Under the pieces are notes generated by a model. That model was not told the DNA's origin. It worked only from the letters and a program-made list of their open reading frames with translations, and did no database searches. DNA of 64,000 nucleotides, taken from assembly GCA_028279405.1 (NCBI GenBank), contig JANQNU010000087.1, forward strand, positions 124,001 to 188,000. The letters are read 5' to 3'. Origin of the DNA: Phycisphaerae bacterium. GTDB lineage: Bacteria; Planctomycetota; Phycisphaerae; UBA1845; Fen-1342. Position 1 is the stretch's first letter. Each line of letters opens with the position of its first letter. Made by a program: the position numbers and the translations under genes. This document shows positions 42,089-51,399 of the stretch, piece after piece.

Positions 42089-42118
42089 TCCGCTGACCGA
42101 AATGCGTCGGTGGTTCGG

Positions 42119-43669
42119 CTACAACTTCTCGGTGATCGATTTCCCTTGCATGAACAGCGCGAGGTAGTCTCGTCCGCCGGCTTTGCTGTCGGTTCCGGAC
42201 ATGTTGAACCCGCCGAACGGCTGAACGTCGACGAGCGCCCCGGTGCATTTGCGATTGAAGTACAGGTTGCCGACGTGGAACTCGTGCCGGGCGCGCTCGA
42301 GCCGAAACCGGTCGTTGGAGTAGAGGGCGCCGGTCAGGCCGTACTCGGTTCCATTGGCAATTGCGAGTCCGTCGTCGAAGTTGTTGGCCTTGATCACCGC
42401 CAGCACCGGGCCGAAGATCTCTTCCTGGGCGATACGCGCGTTGCGATCGACGCCGGCGATGATTGTCGGCGGAATGAAGTACCCAGTGGATGGGATGCTA
42501 CCGTCAGCGAGTGCGACGCTGCCTTCCTGCTTGCCGACGTTGATGTACTCGCTGATTTTGCCGAAGGCGTTCTTGTCGATGACGGCGCCCATGAAGAAGT
42601 TCTCGTTCGACGTGGTGTCGCCGACCGTCAGCTTACGGGAGCCCTCCACCACGCGTTCGAGCACAGCATCGTAGACGTCCTGATGCAGAATGGCGCGGGA
42701 GCACGCCGAGCACTTTTGTCCCTGAAAGCCGAAGGCGCTGGCCACGATCCCGTCAGCGGCGGCATCGATGTCGGCCGTTTCGTCGACGACGATGCAGTCC
42801 TTGCCGCCCATTTCGAGCACGCTGCGTTTGAGCCACAACTGACCCGGGACGACCTTGCCGCATTTCTCAAAGATGCCGAGTCCGACGTCACGGCTGCCGG
42901 TGAATGAGACGAAGCGGGTCTGCGGGTGTTCGACGATCGTGTTGCCGACCTCGCTGCCGGGTCCGGGGATGAAGTTGAGCACGCCGGCGGGCAGGCCGGC
43001 CTCTTCAAGGATCTCGACCATCTTGGCAGCGATCACCGGCGACGTGCTGGCCGGCTTGAGCACGACCGTATTGCCGGCGACGATCGCGGCGCTGGTCATC
43101 CCGGTGCAGATGGCGAGCGGGAAGTTCCACGGCGGGATAACCGCGCCGACGCCGAGCGGGATGTAGCGGAATTCGTTGTCCTCACCCGGAAACGGCGTGA
43201 CCGGTAGCGCTCCGCCGAGCCGAATCATCTCGCGGGCGTAGAAATCGAGGAAGTCGATCGTCTCACAGACGTCGGCGTAGGCCTCGATCCAGCTTTTGGA
43301 GACCTCGTAGACCATCCATGCGGACAGCTCGTAGAGTCGGCGGCGCATGATCGCGGCGGCCTTGAAGAGCACGCGGGCGCGCGTCTCCGGGTCCACCCGA
43401 CTCCAGGTCTTGAACGTCTCGGAAGCAATGCGGATCGCCTGCTGGGCGTGGTCGCTGGTGGCCTTGGAAACGCTCCCGATCACGGTTTCGGGGTTCGCGG
43501 GGCTGATCGACTCGATCCGCGCGTCGGTCATGATCGACTCGCCGCCGATGCGCAGGGGGTACTCGCGGCCGAGCTGCGCTTTGACGTCGCGCAACGCGGC
43601 AATCATCAGGTCGCGCGGGCCGCTCTCGGCGAAGTTGACATACGGCTCCGGGCGATAGGGCATCAACAT
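42119..43669 (-). CDS. L-glutamate gamma-semialdehyde (P5C) dehydrogenase-type enzyme
   Basis: A 516-aa NAD-dependent aldehyde dehydrogenase of the RocA/PutA-C subgroup: PPWNFPLAICTGM, FTGSRDVGLGIFE, catalytic Glu286 in LEMGGKD, catalytic Cys320 in GQKCSACSR, and the C-terminal QEEIFGPVLAV and GGFNMSGTDSKAGG. The N-terminal YVNFAES and YPLRIGGE fit the P5C dehydrogenase family, which converts glutamate semialdehyde to glutamate in proline breakdown. No proline dehydrogenase is in the window. ATG 43669 has GGAGG 5 nt upstream; ATG 43663 is possible. A long upstream open frame is not coding. Confidence 0.88.
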   Translation of the reverse strand: MLMPYRPEPYVNFAESGPRDLMIAALRDVKAQLGREYPLRIGGESIMTDARIESISPANPETVIGSVSKATSDHAQQAIRIASETFKTWSRVDPETRARVLFKAAAIMRRRLYELSAWMVYEVSKSWIEAYADVCETIDFLDFYAREMIRLGGALPVTPFPGEDNEFRYIPLGVGAVIPPWNFPLAICTGMTSAAIVAGNTVVLKPASTSPVIAAKMVEILEEAGLPAGVLNFIPGPGSEVGNTIVEHPQTRFVSFTGSRDVGLGIFEKCGKVVPGQLWLKRSVLEMGGKDCIVVDETADIDAAADGIVASAFGFQGQKCSACSRAILHQDVYDAVLERVVEGSRKLTVGDTTSNENFFMGAVIDKNAFGKISEYINVGKQEGSVALADGSIPSTGYFIPPTIIAGVDRNARIAQEEIFGPVLAVIKANNFDDGLAIANGTEYGLTGALYSNDRFRLERARHEFHVGNLYFNRKCTGALVDVQPFGGFNMSGTDSKAGGRDYLALFMQGKSITEKL

Positions 43670-43853
43670 GACAGCCTCCGTGAGGTTCAGACGTTTTTTC
43701 GGGGCGGCAGGGGCGCACGCCCAGCTCGCGGACGCCAGTATATCCGCCGACCCGCGGCTTGTTGAGCGGGGACGGGAAGGGGGCGTCCCCGGGGCAGTTG
43801 GCGCTGCGGTCGTCGTGCTGTCGGCGATGTTCCCGGCGCCGTCGTGTCTTCGC

Positions 43854-46800
43854 TTACGTTGTTGTTGCCGCTGGCGGTGCCGTTGCTTCAACGGTCGGCG
43901 ATTGCTCGGCGTTCTGGAACAAGGCGCGAATCTGGTCCAGCAGAACGTTCGGCTCGAGCAAGCGCTTGGGCAGTCGCCAATGGACCGTCTTCGCGTCCGG
44001 AACGCGCGGCGATCCGGGCCCGGACGAGAACAACGGCTGGACGCGATTCAGGTCCTCGATCGCGAAGATCACGTCGGGCTCGTCGAGTACCAGCGATCGT
44101 ACGCCCCATTCCCGCGCGAGGACGCGAATCTCCGCCATTTTCAGCAACGTTTCGAGCGCGTCGGGCAACGGTCCGTATGCGTCGCGTACGTCGTCGCGCA
44201 ACGTCGCGACGTCAGGCGCGGTTCGGCACAACGTCAGTCGTCGATAGACCTCCATGCGCTGCCGGTCGGAACGGATGTAGCCCCGCGGGATCACCGCAGT
44301 GATGCCCAGGTCGAGATTGATCGGTCGATGATGCGCCGCCGGCTCGTTGCGCAGACGGCGGGTAGCCTGGTCCAGCAGTTCGCAATACAACTCGTAGCCG
44401 ACCGCCTCGATGTTCCCGGACTGCTCGGCCCCGAGAATGTTGCCGGCGCCGCGGATCTCGAGATCGCGCATCGCAATCTGGAATCCGGCACCGAGATCGC
44501 TGTAGCGTTCGATGGCCTTGAGCCGTTTGGCGGCCTGCTCGTTGACGCTTTGTTTCTTCGAGAGCAGCAGATAGCAATAGGCGCGGTGGTTCGAACGGCC
44601 GACGCGGCCGCGCAACTGATGCAGCTCGGCCAGACCGAAGCGGTCCGCGCGATTGATAAAGATCGTATTGGCCGACGCGATGTCGATGCCCGACTCGACA
44701 ATGGTCGTTGCGACCAGCACGTCGGCTTCTTTGCGGAGGAAGCGGAGCATCACGTCCTCCAGTTCGTGGCCGTGCATTTGTCCGTGACCGACGACGACGC
44801 GCGCTTCGGGCACGAGTGCGCGAACGTGGTTGGCGATCTGCTCGATGTCGCGGACGAAGTTGTGGATAAAGAAGACCTGACCGTCGCGATTCATCTCTCG
44901 TACGATCGCGTCACGAATCAGCCGGTCGTCCCAGCTCCGAACCTGCGTCACGATCGCACGGCGATCCATCGGCGGCGTCGCGAGCGATGAGATGTCACGA
45001 ATGCCGAGCAACGACATATGCAACGTTCGCGGGATCGGCGTCGCACTCAGCGTGAGCACGTCCACCGTGGTCCGCAACTTCTTGAGTCGCTCCTTGGCCT
45101 CCACGCCGAAGCGTTGCTCTTCGTCGATCACAACCAGCCCGAGGTCCGCGAAACGAACGTCCGGCGACAAGAGCCGGTGCGTGCCGATCAGGATGTCGAC
45201 CTGACCCTTGCGGGCGCGTTCGATGATCTGGGTCTGTTCTTTCTTCGAACGGAATCGCGATAGCGCCTCGATCGAAAATGGATACTCTGACAGCCGATCC
45301 CGGAACGTCTGCTCGTGTTGCTCGGCGAGGACGGTTGTCGGCACGAGCACCGCCGCCTGTTTGCCGTACTCGACGACCTTGAACGCCGCCCGGATTGCGA
45401 GTTCGGTCTTCCCGAAGCCGACGTCGCCGCACAGCAGGCGATCCATGGGCCGCGGGCGCTGCATGTCCTTCTTGATCTCCGCGAGCGCCCGCAGTTGATC
45501 CTCGGTTTCGTTGTACAGGAAGGAGCCCTCGAACTCCTGTTGCCAATGGGTGTCCTGTGGCCACGCGATCCCCGGCAGGCTGGCGCGATCCGCCTGGATT
45601 GCGAGCAGTTCAGCGGCCAGGTCCGCGACCGATTCTTCGACCCGTCGTTTGGTCCGGCTCCAGCTTTGGCCGCCTAGCTTGCTGAGCGTGGCACTGCCCT
45701 TCTTGCCGCCGATGTACTTTTGAACGAGGTGAATCTGGCTTACGGGGACGTGTACGAACGCCTGGTCGGCGAATTCGAGCAGCAGGTACTCGTTCGAGCC
45801 GCCTGACGCGCCGGCGTTTCGTTCTTTGGCGTCGAGCGTCTTCAGGCCCCGGAAGCGCCCGATGCCGTGCTGGATGTGAACGACGAAGTCGTTGACCTGC
45901 AGGTCGAAGAAGCTATCGATCGGGCGCGCCGGCGCGACCCGTCGCAACGTGCGGCGCGGTCGTTGGCGTCGAAACAGTTCATGGCTCGGAAGGTAGGCCT
46001 GGTCCGTCCATTGGAAGCCTTGGTGCAACAAGCCGACGACCGATGTGACGCGGGCGGGATCGACCTCATTCTCGCGGAGAAGCTCGTCGCAGCGCTCTTT
46101 TTCCGGTGGGTTCTCACAGGCCACACAGATCCGCGCCGCGGTACTCAGCTCCGCGAGCGACGCGATCGCGTCACCGGCACGGTGCTCGAACTGCGGCAGA
46201 CTCTGAACGGCGAGCTCGATGTGATCGGGACCGTCTTGAACGAAGCGGCGCAGGTGAAGCGCGCGGAAGTCCAGTGTTCGAGCCAGGATCGCGTCCGGCG
46301 TGAACAGTCCGGTGCGCTCTCCGAGCCGACGGAGTAGCGCCCGCGCGATCTCCTGCGTTTCTTCGGGCTCTTGAATGGCAACGAGCGTTTCGGGTGGCAA
46401 GAGGGCCAGGAAGCTGGTGGTTGCGGTCGGATCATCGGTCGTGCCGGCGGCGATCGTTCGGCTCGGCAGCCCGACGCCGTGCAGGCGTTCGATGCTGCGC
46501 TGGGTTCCGGTTTCGATAAGACGAACCGATTCCAATTGATCGTCAAAGAACTCGAGCCGGACCGGGTGCGTCAACGCTTCGGAGTAGACGTCGATGATGC
46601 CGCCGCGGAAGGCGTAGTCGCCGGGATGTTCGACCGCGTCACCACGACGGAAACCCGACGTTTCGAGCCACTCGACCAGTGCCGTCGGCTCGATCTGTTG
46701 GCCGACCTGAAGGTGTCGCGTGGCCTGCTCGATCGCAGTCCGACTGGGTACCGGCTGCAACAGTGCCAGCATCGGCGCGACGATCCGTGCCGGATTCGGA

Positions 46801-47186
46801 TCAGCTTTGGCGGAATTCGAGGCCTCCAGCAGATCGAGACAGAGTCGCAGGCGTTCGCCGACGAGTTCGTCGGACGCATCCGACTCCCCGGGCAGCGATT
46901 CGAGCGGCGGTAGAAAGTCGGGCGCGTTGCCCAAAGCGGTCTCGATGTCGTCACGACAATCGTCCGCTTCTTCGGAATGGGCCGTTACGTAGAGCAACGG
47001 CCGTTGGAGCTGGTCGGCAACCAGTGCCGCGAGTACGGGCGCAGCGGACCCCCACAGCCCTTCGGCGGATACCGGGCCCTCGCCGGCACGAATCCGCTCG
47101 ATCAGGTGCGCTACGCGACTATCTTCGCGAATCGGGTCGAACCGAATCACAGCATCCAATTCTATCGGCTCGGCCACCATTTCCAC
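43854..47186 (-). CDS. mfd: Transcription-repair coupling factor
   Basis: An 1110-aa DNA translocase that removes RNA polymerase stalled at lesions and recruits UvrA. Order: UvrB-like N-terminal region (HPGDYAFRGGIIDVYS), RNA polymerase interaction domain around residues 400-470 (NDFVVHIQHGIGRFRGL), then the RecG-like motor with Walker A CGDVGFGKTE, DEEQRFGV and LTLSATPIPRTLH, the TRG region, and the C-terminal regulatory domain. The C-terminal about 20 residues are an Ala/Thr-rich tail. The start is GTG 47186 or ATG 47180 two codons later; neither has a strong ribosome-binding site. Confidence 0.95.
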   Translation of the reverse strand: MEMVAEPIELDAVIRFDPIREDSRVAHLIERIRAGEGPVSAEGLWGSAAPVLAALVADQLQRPLLYVTAHSEEADDCRDDIETALGNAPDFLPPLESLPGESDASDELVGERLRLCLDLLEASNSAKADPNPARIVAPMLALLQPVPSRTAIEQATRHLQVGQQIEPTALVEWLETSGFRRGDAVEHPGDYAFRGGIIDVYSEALTHPVRLEFFDDQLESVRLIETGTQRSIERLHGVGLPSRTIAAGTTDDPTATTSFLALLPPETLVAIQEPEETQEIARALLRRLGERTGLFTPDAILARTLDFRALHLRRFVQDGPDHIELAVQSLPQFEHRAGDAIASLAELSTAARICVACENPPEKERCDELLRENEVDPARVTSVVGLLHQGFQWTDQAYLPSHELFRRQRPRRTLRRVAPARPIDSFFDLQVNDFVVHIQHGIGRFRGLKTLDAKERNAGASGGSNEYLLLEFADQAFVHVPVSQIHLVQKYIGGKKGSATLSKLGGQSWSRTKRRVEESVADLAAELLAIQADRASLPGIAWPQDTHWQQEFEGSFLYNETEDQLRALAEIKKDMQRPRPMDRLLCGDVGFGKTELAIRAAFKVVEYGKQAAVLVPTTVLAEQHEQTFRDRLSEYPFSIEALSRFRSKKEQTQIIERARKGQVDILIGTHRLLSPDVRFADLGLVVIDEEQRFGVEAKERLKKLRTTVDVLTLSATPIPRTLHMSLLGIRDISSLATPPMDRRAIVTQVRSWDDRLIRDAIVREMNRDGQVFFIHNFVRDIEQIANHVRALVPEARVVVGHGQMHGHELEDVMLRFLRKEADVLVATTIVESGIDIASANTIFINRADRFGLAELHQLRGRVGRSNHRAYCYLLLSKKQSVNEQAAKRLKAIERYSDLGAGFQIAMRDLEIRGAGNILGAEQSGNIEAVGYELYCELLDQATRRLRNEPAAHHRPINLDLGITAVIPRGYIRSDRQRMEVYRRLTLCRTAPDVATLRDDVRDAYGPLPDALETLLKMAEIRVLAREWGVRSLVLDEPDVIFAIEDLNRVQPLFSSGPGSPRVPDAKTVHWRLPKRLLEPNVLLDQIRALFQNAEQSPTVEATAPPAATTT

Positions 47187-47368
47187 GTTTTCTCGATTTT
47201 CGACCGGCGCTATCGAATACCATGTCGGATCAGGCCGGCTCCGCGGGCGACATTCGCGGGCCGGCGCTGTGGATACGTGCTTCGATGGGTGTGTGGACGA
47301 TCTGCGCCCCCCCCGGTCGGGGACAATGTCGCGTTCGGTTGCTGGGCGCGAGACGAGGAGAAAATCCG

Positions 47369-47602
47369 ATGAAGAGTCCCGGCGTTGCTGCCGTCTTGTG
47401 CTTTTTCTACTGTGGTTTGGGTCAGATCTATAACGGGCAGATCGCCAAGGGGATCCTTCTTTTTTGCGCGTACAGCTTGAGCCTCGGATTGATGCTGGTC
47501 CTGATCGGGTTCGTGCTGGCCCCGCTGCTCTGGATCTATGGGATGTATGACGCGTACTCGACGGCTGAGGCGCACAATCGGCGTTCCTTCGGCGTCCGAT
47601 AA
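47369..47602 (+). CDS. TM2-domain membrane protein
   Basis: A 77-aa protein with two membrane helices. It carries the TM2 pattern: PGVAAVLCFFYCGLGQIYNG followed by QIAKGILLF, then a second helix (LMLVLIGFVLAPLLWIYGMYDAY). TM2 proteins have no settled function. ATG 47369 has AGGAG 8 nt upstream. The C-terminal basic tail (AEHNRRSFGVR-like) should be cytoplasmic. Confidence 0.8.
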   Translation: MKSPGVAAVLCFFYCGLGQIYNGQIAKGILLFCAYSLSLGLMLVLIGFVLAPLLWIYGMYDAYSTAEAHNRRSFGVR

Positions 47603-47729
47603 GCCACGCGCGAGAGGGGTTGGCTGCCCTGGATGTGGCGGCTAATATTCCTGAGATCGTCTATTGGCGGCGCCGATAACGATTACTGTGTCGCGATCGG
47701 GGCAATTGGACCAGTGCAAGAGGTTTGGC

Positions 47730-48293
47730 GTGATCCGAACTCGGTTTGTAGCGTTCGTTGTCGGTCTATGGGTTGTGCTGGGCGGTGGCTGCACGAACAC
47801 GGACCTCTTCGTCAATCTCACTTCGGAGCGGGCGGGTAACTTCACGGCGCAGTTCGTGAACAGCACTCGGTTCCGGGCGAGTTTCACGTTCGGCACGTGG
47901 GATTCGTTCGATCGCGTTCCGCCGGGGGCAGCCGACGTCCAGCAACTGCGAGTTGAGGGGCAGACGGCCAGTGCCCCGGTGACGCTGCAGTGTCGTCGGA
48001 ACCTTGCTATTGGCACGGGTGAGCTGATCGAGCGGGCGCTCGACAATGACTTCGACGATTCCGCCAATTTCGACGCAGATGCTTTTAACATGGTCGTGAA
48101 TTTCTCTTCGGCGCCGCTCGGATCGGATGCGGAGGCGTTGCCGACGGCTGGCACGGCGGACGGTCGTGAGCTGTTGTTGGGCGTCGACTACACCTGTGCC
48201 GACTTGGTCATTTTCACTTTTGTCGACGACCCCGATGCGCCCGGTGGTTTTCGAATCGACTTCTCGGTATTGATCGACGCCGAGGATAGCTGA
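47730..48293 (+). CDS. Putative exported lipoprotein, function unknown
   Basis: A 187-aa protein from GTG 47730 (AGAGG six bases upstream). The N terminus IRTRFVAFVVGLWVVLGGGC is a signal peptide with a glycine-rich, non-canonical lipobox. The mature part begins TNTDLFVNLTSERAGNFTAQF and has beta-rich segments such as ASFTFGTWDSFDRVPPG, two further cysteines and an acidic C terminus. It resembles in style the lipoprotein at 61717-62739 (both speak of statements like 'FVN.T', 'VPPGA..VQQL'), but similarity is limited. No known family recognised. Confidence 0.6.
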   Translation: MIRTRFVAFVVGLWVVLGGGCTNTDLFVNLTSERAGNFTAQFVNSTRFRASFTFGTWDSFDRVPPGAADVQQLRVEGQTASAPVTLQCRRNLAIGTGELIERALDNDFDDSANFDADAFNMVVNFSSAPLGSDAEALPTAGTADGRELLLGVDYTCADLVIFTFVDDPDAPGGFRIDFSVLIDAEDS

Positions 48294-48431
48294 TCGTTCG
48301 TATCTAGAGCCGGTTTTCGGACCCTCGGGTAACGTTCTCGAGGCAACGGGACGGTGCTGCGCGCTGCGGGCCGTCTGCGCCTAACGTATGTATCCGGTTG
48401 GACTTATCGTGATTGGAGTTCGAAAGTCTGC

Positions 48432-48460
48432 TTGAACACCGGGTGGCTTTCCCGTATGAT
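48432..48460 (+). promoter_or_regulatory. Strong promoter of the HU gene
   Basis: TTGAAC (48432-48437), 17-nt spacer, TATGAT (48455-48460), both close to consensus. The predicted start near 48467 gives a leader of about 90 nt. Confidence 0.65.
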
Positions 48461-48557
48461 GGCCCAACGGGCTGGAGGGTCGTTTAACGCCGCCCGGGTG
48501 CAGACTATGTTCGGATGACCGACCGTCGGGAAATCGGCGGTTCTGGGGAAGGCGATA

Positions 48558-48941
48558 ATGTCGAAGACCGTCACCAAGAAGGATCTCGTAGACCGAATCG
48601 CTGAGCAGACCAACTCGAAGCGCGTGCTGGTCAAGAAGATCGTTCAGATTTTCCTCGATGAGATCGTTGACGAGCTGGGTCAAGGTAACCGCTTGGAGTT
48701 TCGGGACTTCGGCGTGTTCGAAATCCGGGAACGGGCGGCTCGACAGGCGCAGAATCCGAAGACGATGGAAAAGGTCGTCGTCCCTCCGAAGCGAACCGTC
48801 AAGTTCAAGGTCGGACGTTTGATGAAAGATCGTCTGCACGCGGACTTGCCGACCGAGACGCGTCCGTTGCGGTCAGCGCCGCCGACACACTCCTACTCGC
48901 CGACGGCACCGACGCTGACGCCGTCGCACGACGGGCACTAG
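48558..48941 (+). CDS. HU/IHF-family DNA-binding protein with C-terminal tail
   Basis: A 127-aa nucleoid protein. The core of about 93 residues is a standard HU fold: MSKTVTKKDLVDRIAEQTN, the helical dimerisation region, the signature NRLEFRDFGVFEIRER, and the arm tip AARQAQNPKTMEKVVVPP containing the intercalating proline. The remaining about 34 residues (PTETRPLRSAPPTHSYSPTA...) form a disordered Pro/Thr/Ser-rich tail not present in typical HU. The ribosome-binding site GGGGAAGG precedes ATG. It bends and compacts DNA. The strong promoter agrees with abundant expression. Confidence 0.92.
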   Translation: MSKTVTKKDLVDRIAEQTNSKRVLVKKIVQIFLDEIVDELGQGNRLEFRDFGVFEIRERAARQAQNPKTMEKVVVPPKRTVKFKVGRLMKDRLHADLPTETRPLRSAPPTHSYSPTAPTLTPSHDGH

Positions 48942-49057
48942 CGCGAGCGGTACGATCGGTTCCGCGTTATCCCGCGATTCGTCTTCAAAATGGTGGACCT
49001 AGCCGACTTCCAGTGCACTGGCGGAGAAGGTGCCGTGCGCTCTCCCGATTGGCGAAC

Positions 49058-49948
49058 TCAGGCTGTCTCGCCCCGGCTTGTGGTAGGGACTGGCTCGGCG
49101 ATCGTCTTGCCCGGGGTCGGCTCGTCCGGTTCGAGTGGTGGGTAGCCGAGCGCTTCCAGTGTGGCGCCGGCGATTTTTTGCGCGATTCTCGTTTCGTCTC
49201 CGGTCAGCGGCTCGGGTGGGACGTATCCCGAGTTCGAGTGTCCGTTTGCGGCCTGTCCGTCGAAAGTGTTGACGCGGTGGCTGAAAAGGCTGCGGTCGAT
49301 GCCGGCTACACCCACGAATGCCTCGAGCGTTTGAGCGGCGCGCTCCGCATCCTTCACCAATTCTTCATATCGGAGTCGGAGCAGGCGCTGGCTTGGCGGG
49401 GCAGCGAGCATGTACGTCACGTTGGCGCACCATCCCTCGGTGACGTGGGCGACTCGGCCTGAGCCGGCTAGCCATTTGCGCGCTTTGTACGATCGCAGGA
49501 CGTCGCGGAGGTGGCGGTAGATGAAGATGAATCGCGCTTTGGGAAACACTTGGAACAGTACGCTGCTGACGGTCGGAGCGATCAGCGGGTTTTTGATCCC
49601 CCAGCGGTCGAAGCCGTCACGGCGGGCGCTTTCCTCGTAACTTTGGGCGACGCGACAGATGTTCTCGACGATGGCGCGGGCATAGGCTTCGGGGTCGGGC
49701 CAGATCGAGCTCGACCAGAAGTCGTAGTCGCCGCCGAGCAGCTTCAGGCGGGCCTCATTCAGCTTTGGTGCGACGGTGGAGATCTCGAGCAGGTGACTGG
49801 GGAGCTTGTTGACCAGCATGCTATTCTCGCCATAAACCACCATCTTACGGGTCGAGTTCAGCAATCGTTGCAGCAGGGTGATGCCGCAGCGGGCTGCTGG
49901 CGAGATGATGAACACGGGGGCGCAGTCGCTGATGCCCAGCGATGACAT
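49058..49948 (-). CDS. Sulfotransferase-family protein
   Basis: A 296-aa enzyme of the PAPS-dependent sulfotransferase family. The 5'-phosphosulfate loop is IISPAARCGITLLQRLL (the usual Arg-Ser/Gly-Gly/Thr pattern). The 3'-phosphate site is FIFIYRHLRDVLRSY. Both elements are in the right order and distance. Planctomycetes have many such enzymes for sulfating sugars or peptides. The acceptor is unknown. ATG 49948 has GGGAGG six bases upstream. The C-terminal Pro-rich tail is disordered. Confidence 0.78.
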   Translation of the reverse strand: MSSLGISDCAPVFIISPAARCGITLLQRLLNSTRKMVVYGENSMLVNKLPSHLLEISTVAPKLNEARLKLLGGDYDFWSSSIWPDPEAYARAIVENICRVAQSYEESARRDGFDRWGIKNPLIAPTVSSVLFQVFPKARFIFIYRHLRDVLRSYKARKWLAGSGRVAHVTEGWCANVTYMLAAPPSQRLLRLRYEELVKDAERAAQTLEAFVGVAGIDRSLFSHRVNTFDGQAANGHSNSGYVPPEPLTGDETRIAQKIAGATLEALGYPPLEPDEPTPGKTIAEPVPTTSRGETA

Positions 49949-49970
49949 GACGTTCCTCCCAGCAGGCTGG

Positions 49971-50162
49971 ATGGTGGGCGGGACCCGGCGTTTGTGCGGT
50001 CTATGCCTGATCGCTCTTTTCGGCTGCGCGGGCCTCCGGGCTTCTCGAATGCGGAGCGAAGGCGCGGATCAGGCGCGATCGGCTGAGACGGGGCGGCGCG
50101 TGGGAGAGCGACGGGCGGGGTTTTTCGGTTTTCCGGGGCCGGCGATCGGGTTCCGTATCTAG
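49971..50162 (+). CDS. Possible small lipoprotein, low confidence
   Basis: A 63-residue frame, MVGGTRRLCGLCLIALFGC then a charged Arg-rich stretch ending in GFFGFPGPAIGFRI. The start has a basic residue pair, a hydrophobic core and a canonical LFGC lipobox, which is why it is listed. No homologue is known to me and the ribosome-binding site is weak. It occupies the 380-bp gap between the sulfotransferase and moxR genes, where nothing else was recognised. Confidence 0.25.
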   Translation: MVGGTRRLCGLCLIALFGCAGLRASRMRSEGADQARSAETGRRVGERRAGFFGFPGPAIGFRI

Positions 50163-50328
50163 GAGTAGGCGTCGGAAACGGTCGGGTGGGGCGTGGTAGC
50201 GTGCGTGTCGGGGGCGGTCGGTCTACAATGCCGGCCGATAAGCGACTGCGGCCGGGGACGCCGGGGCGTTCGTGCCATGGGGGCGCGGGCAGTCGTGCGG
50301 TCAGGGATCCAGGTTTCGGGAGTGACGG

Positions 50329-51342
50329 ATGGCACCAGGCGCGCAGGTCGAGCAGCAAGTTGCCGAGTTTCGCGATCAGTTTGAGAAGCTCCGCGCCGAG
50401 ATCGGCAAGATGATCGTGGGGCACCAGGAGATCGTCGATGGCGTTCTGACCTGCTTGTTCGCGGGTGGGCACGCGTTGCTGGAGGGTGTGCCGGGGCTGG
50501 GGAAGACGCTGCTGATTCGGACGATGTCCGAAGCGCTCGCGCTCGAGTTCTCGCGAATTCAGTTTACGCCTGACCTGATGCCGGCGGATATCCTCGGGAC
50601 CAACATCATCGTCGAGGACCCGCAGAGCGGGCGGCGCAGCTTCGAGTTCCAGCGTGGCCCGATCTTCGCGCAAATGGTGCTCGCGGACGAGATCAACCGG
50701 GCGACGCCAAAGACACAGTCAGCGCTGCTCGAAGCGATGCAGGAGAAGAGTGTGACGGCGGGGGGGGAGCACTTCAAGCTTCAAGCGCCGTTCTTCGTGA
50801 TGGCGACGCAAAACCCGATCGAGCAGGAGGGAACGTACCCGCTGCCCGAGGCGCAGCTCGACCGGTTCTTCTTCAAGCTGATCGTGGGCTACTCCAGTCG
50901 AGACGAGCTCAAACTGATCCTGGACCGCACGACTGCGGGTTATCGGCCGGACATCGCGCCGGTGCTGAGTGGAGAGCGGATCGTCGCCGCCCAGGATTTG
51001 GTCCGACAGGTCGTGATTGCACCGCACGTCCAGGATTACCTGATCCGCGTCGTGCTTGCGACGCATCCGAGCGGTGCCTTTGCGACGCCGTCTGTGAACA
51101 AGTACGTGCGTTGGGGTTCGAGTCCGCGCGGTGCGCAGGCGTTGACCCTGGCGTCGAAGATCAATGCGATGCTTGATGGACGCTACAACGTCAGCTTCGA
51201 AGACGTCAAGAAAGCGGCGCTGCCTGCCCTGCGGCATCGGTTGTTGTTGAACTTCGAGGGCGAGGCCGAAGGGCTCAGCACCGATTTCGTACTCAACGAT
51301 ATTCTCGAACAGGTCAAGACGTCCACCAGCGAGGCGGCGTAG
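50329..51342 (+). CDS. MoxR-family AAA+ ATPase
   Basis: A 337-aa chaperone-like ATPase. Walker A GVPGLGKT (53-60), Walker B VLADEINRATPKTQSALLEAMQE, sensor region FVMATQNPIEQEGTYPLPEAQLDRF, and the C-terminal AAA lid. MoxR proteins mature or activate partner proteins, usually with a DUF58/VWA protein encoded next door. Here no such partner is adjacent: a convergent glycosyltransferase gene follows. ATG 50329 has GGGAG six bases upstream. Confidence 0.9.
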   Translation: MAPGAQVEQQVAEFRDQFEKLRAEIGKMIVGHQEIVDGVLTCLFAGGHALLEGVPGLGKTLLIRTMSEALALEFSRIQFTPDLMPADILGTNIIVEDPQSGRRSFEFQRGPIFAQMVLADEINRATPKTQSALLEAMQEKSVTAGGEHFKLQAPFFVMATQNPIEQEGTYPLPEAQLDRFFFKLIVGYSSRDELKLILDRTTAGYRPDIAPVLSGERIVAAQDLVRQVVIAPHVQDYLIRVVLATHPSGAFATPSVNKYVRWGSSPRGAQALTLASKINAMLDGRYNVSFEDVKKAALPALRHRLLLNFEGEAEGLSTDFVLNDILEQVKTSTSEAA

Positions 51343-51399
51343 CTCGGCCTCAGCAGCTGATGTGCGGCGGCGCCCATCGTTATTGTGGTGGTTGCTCTG

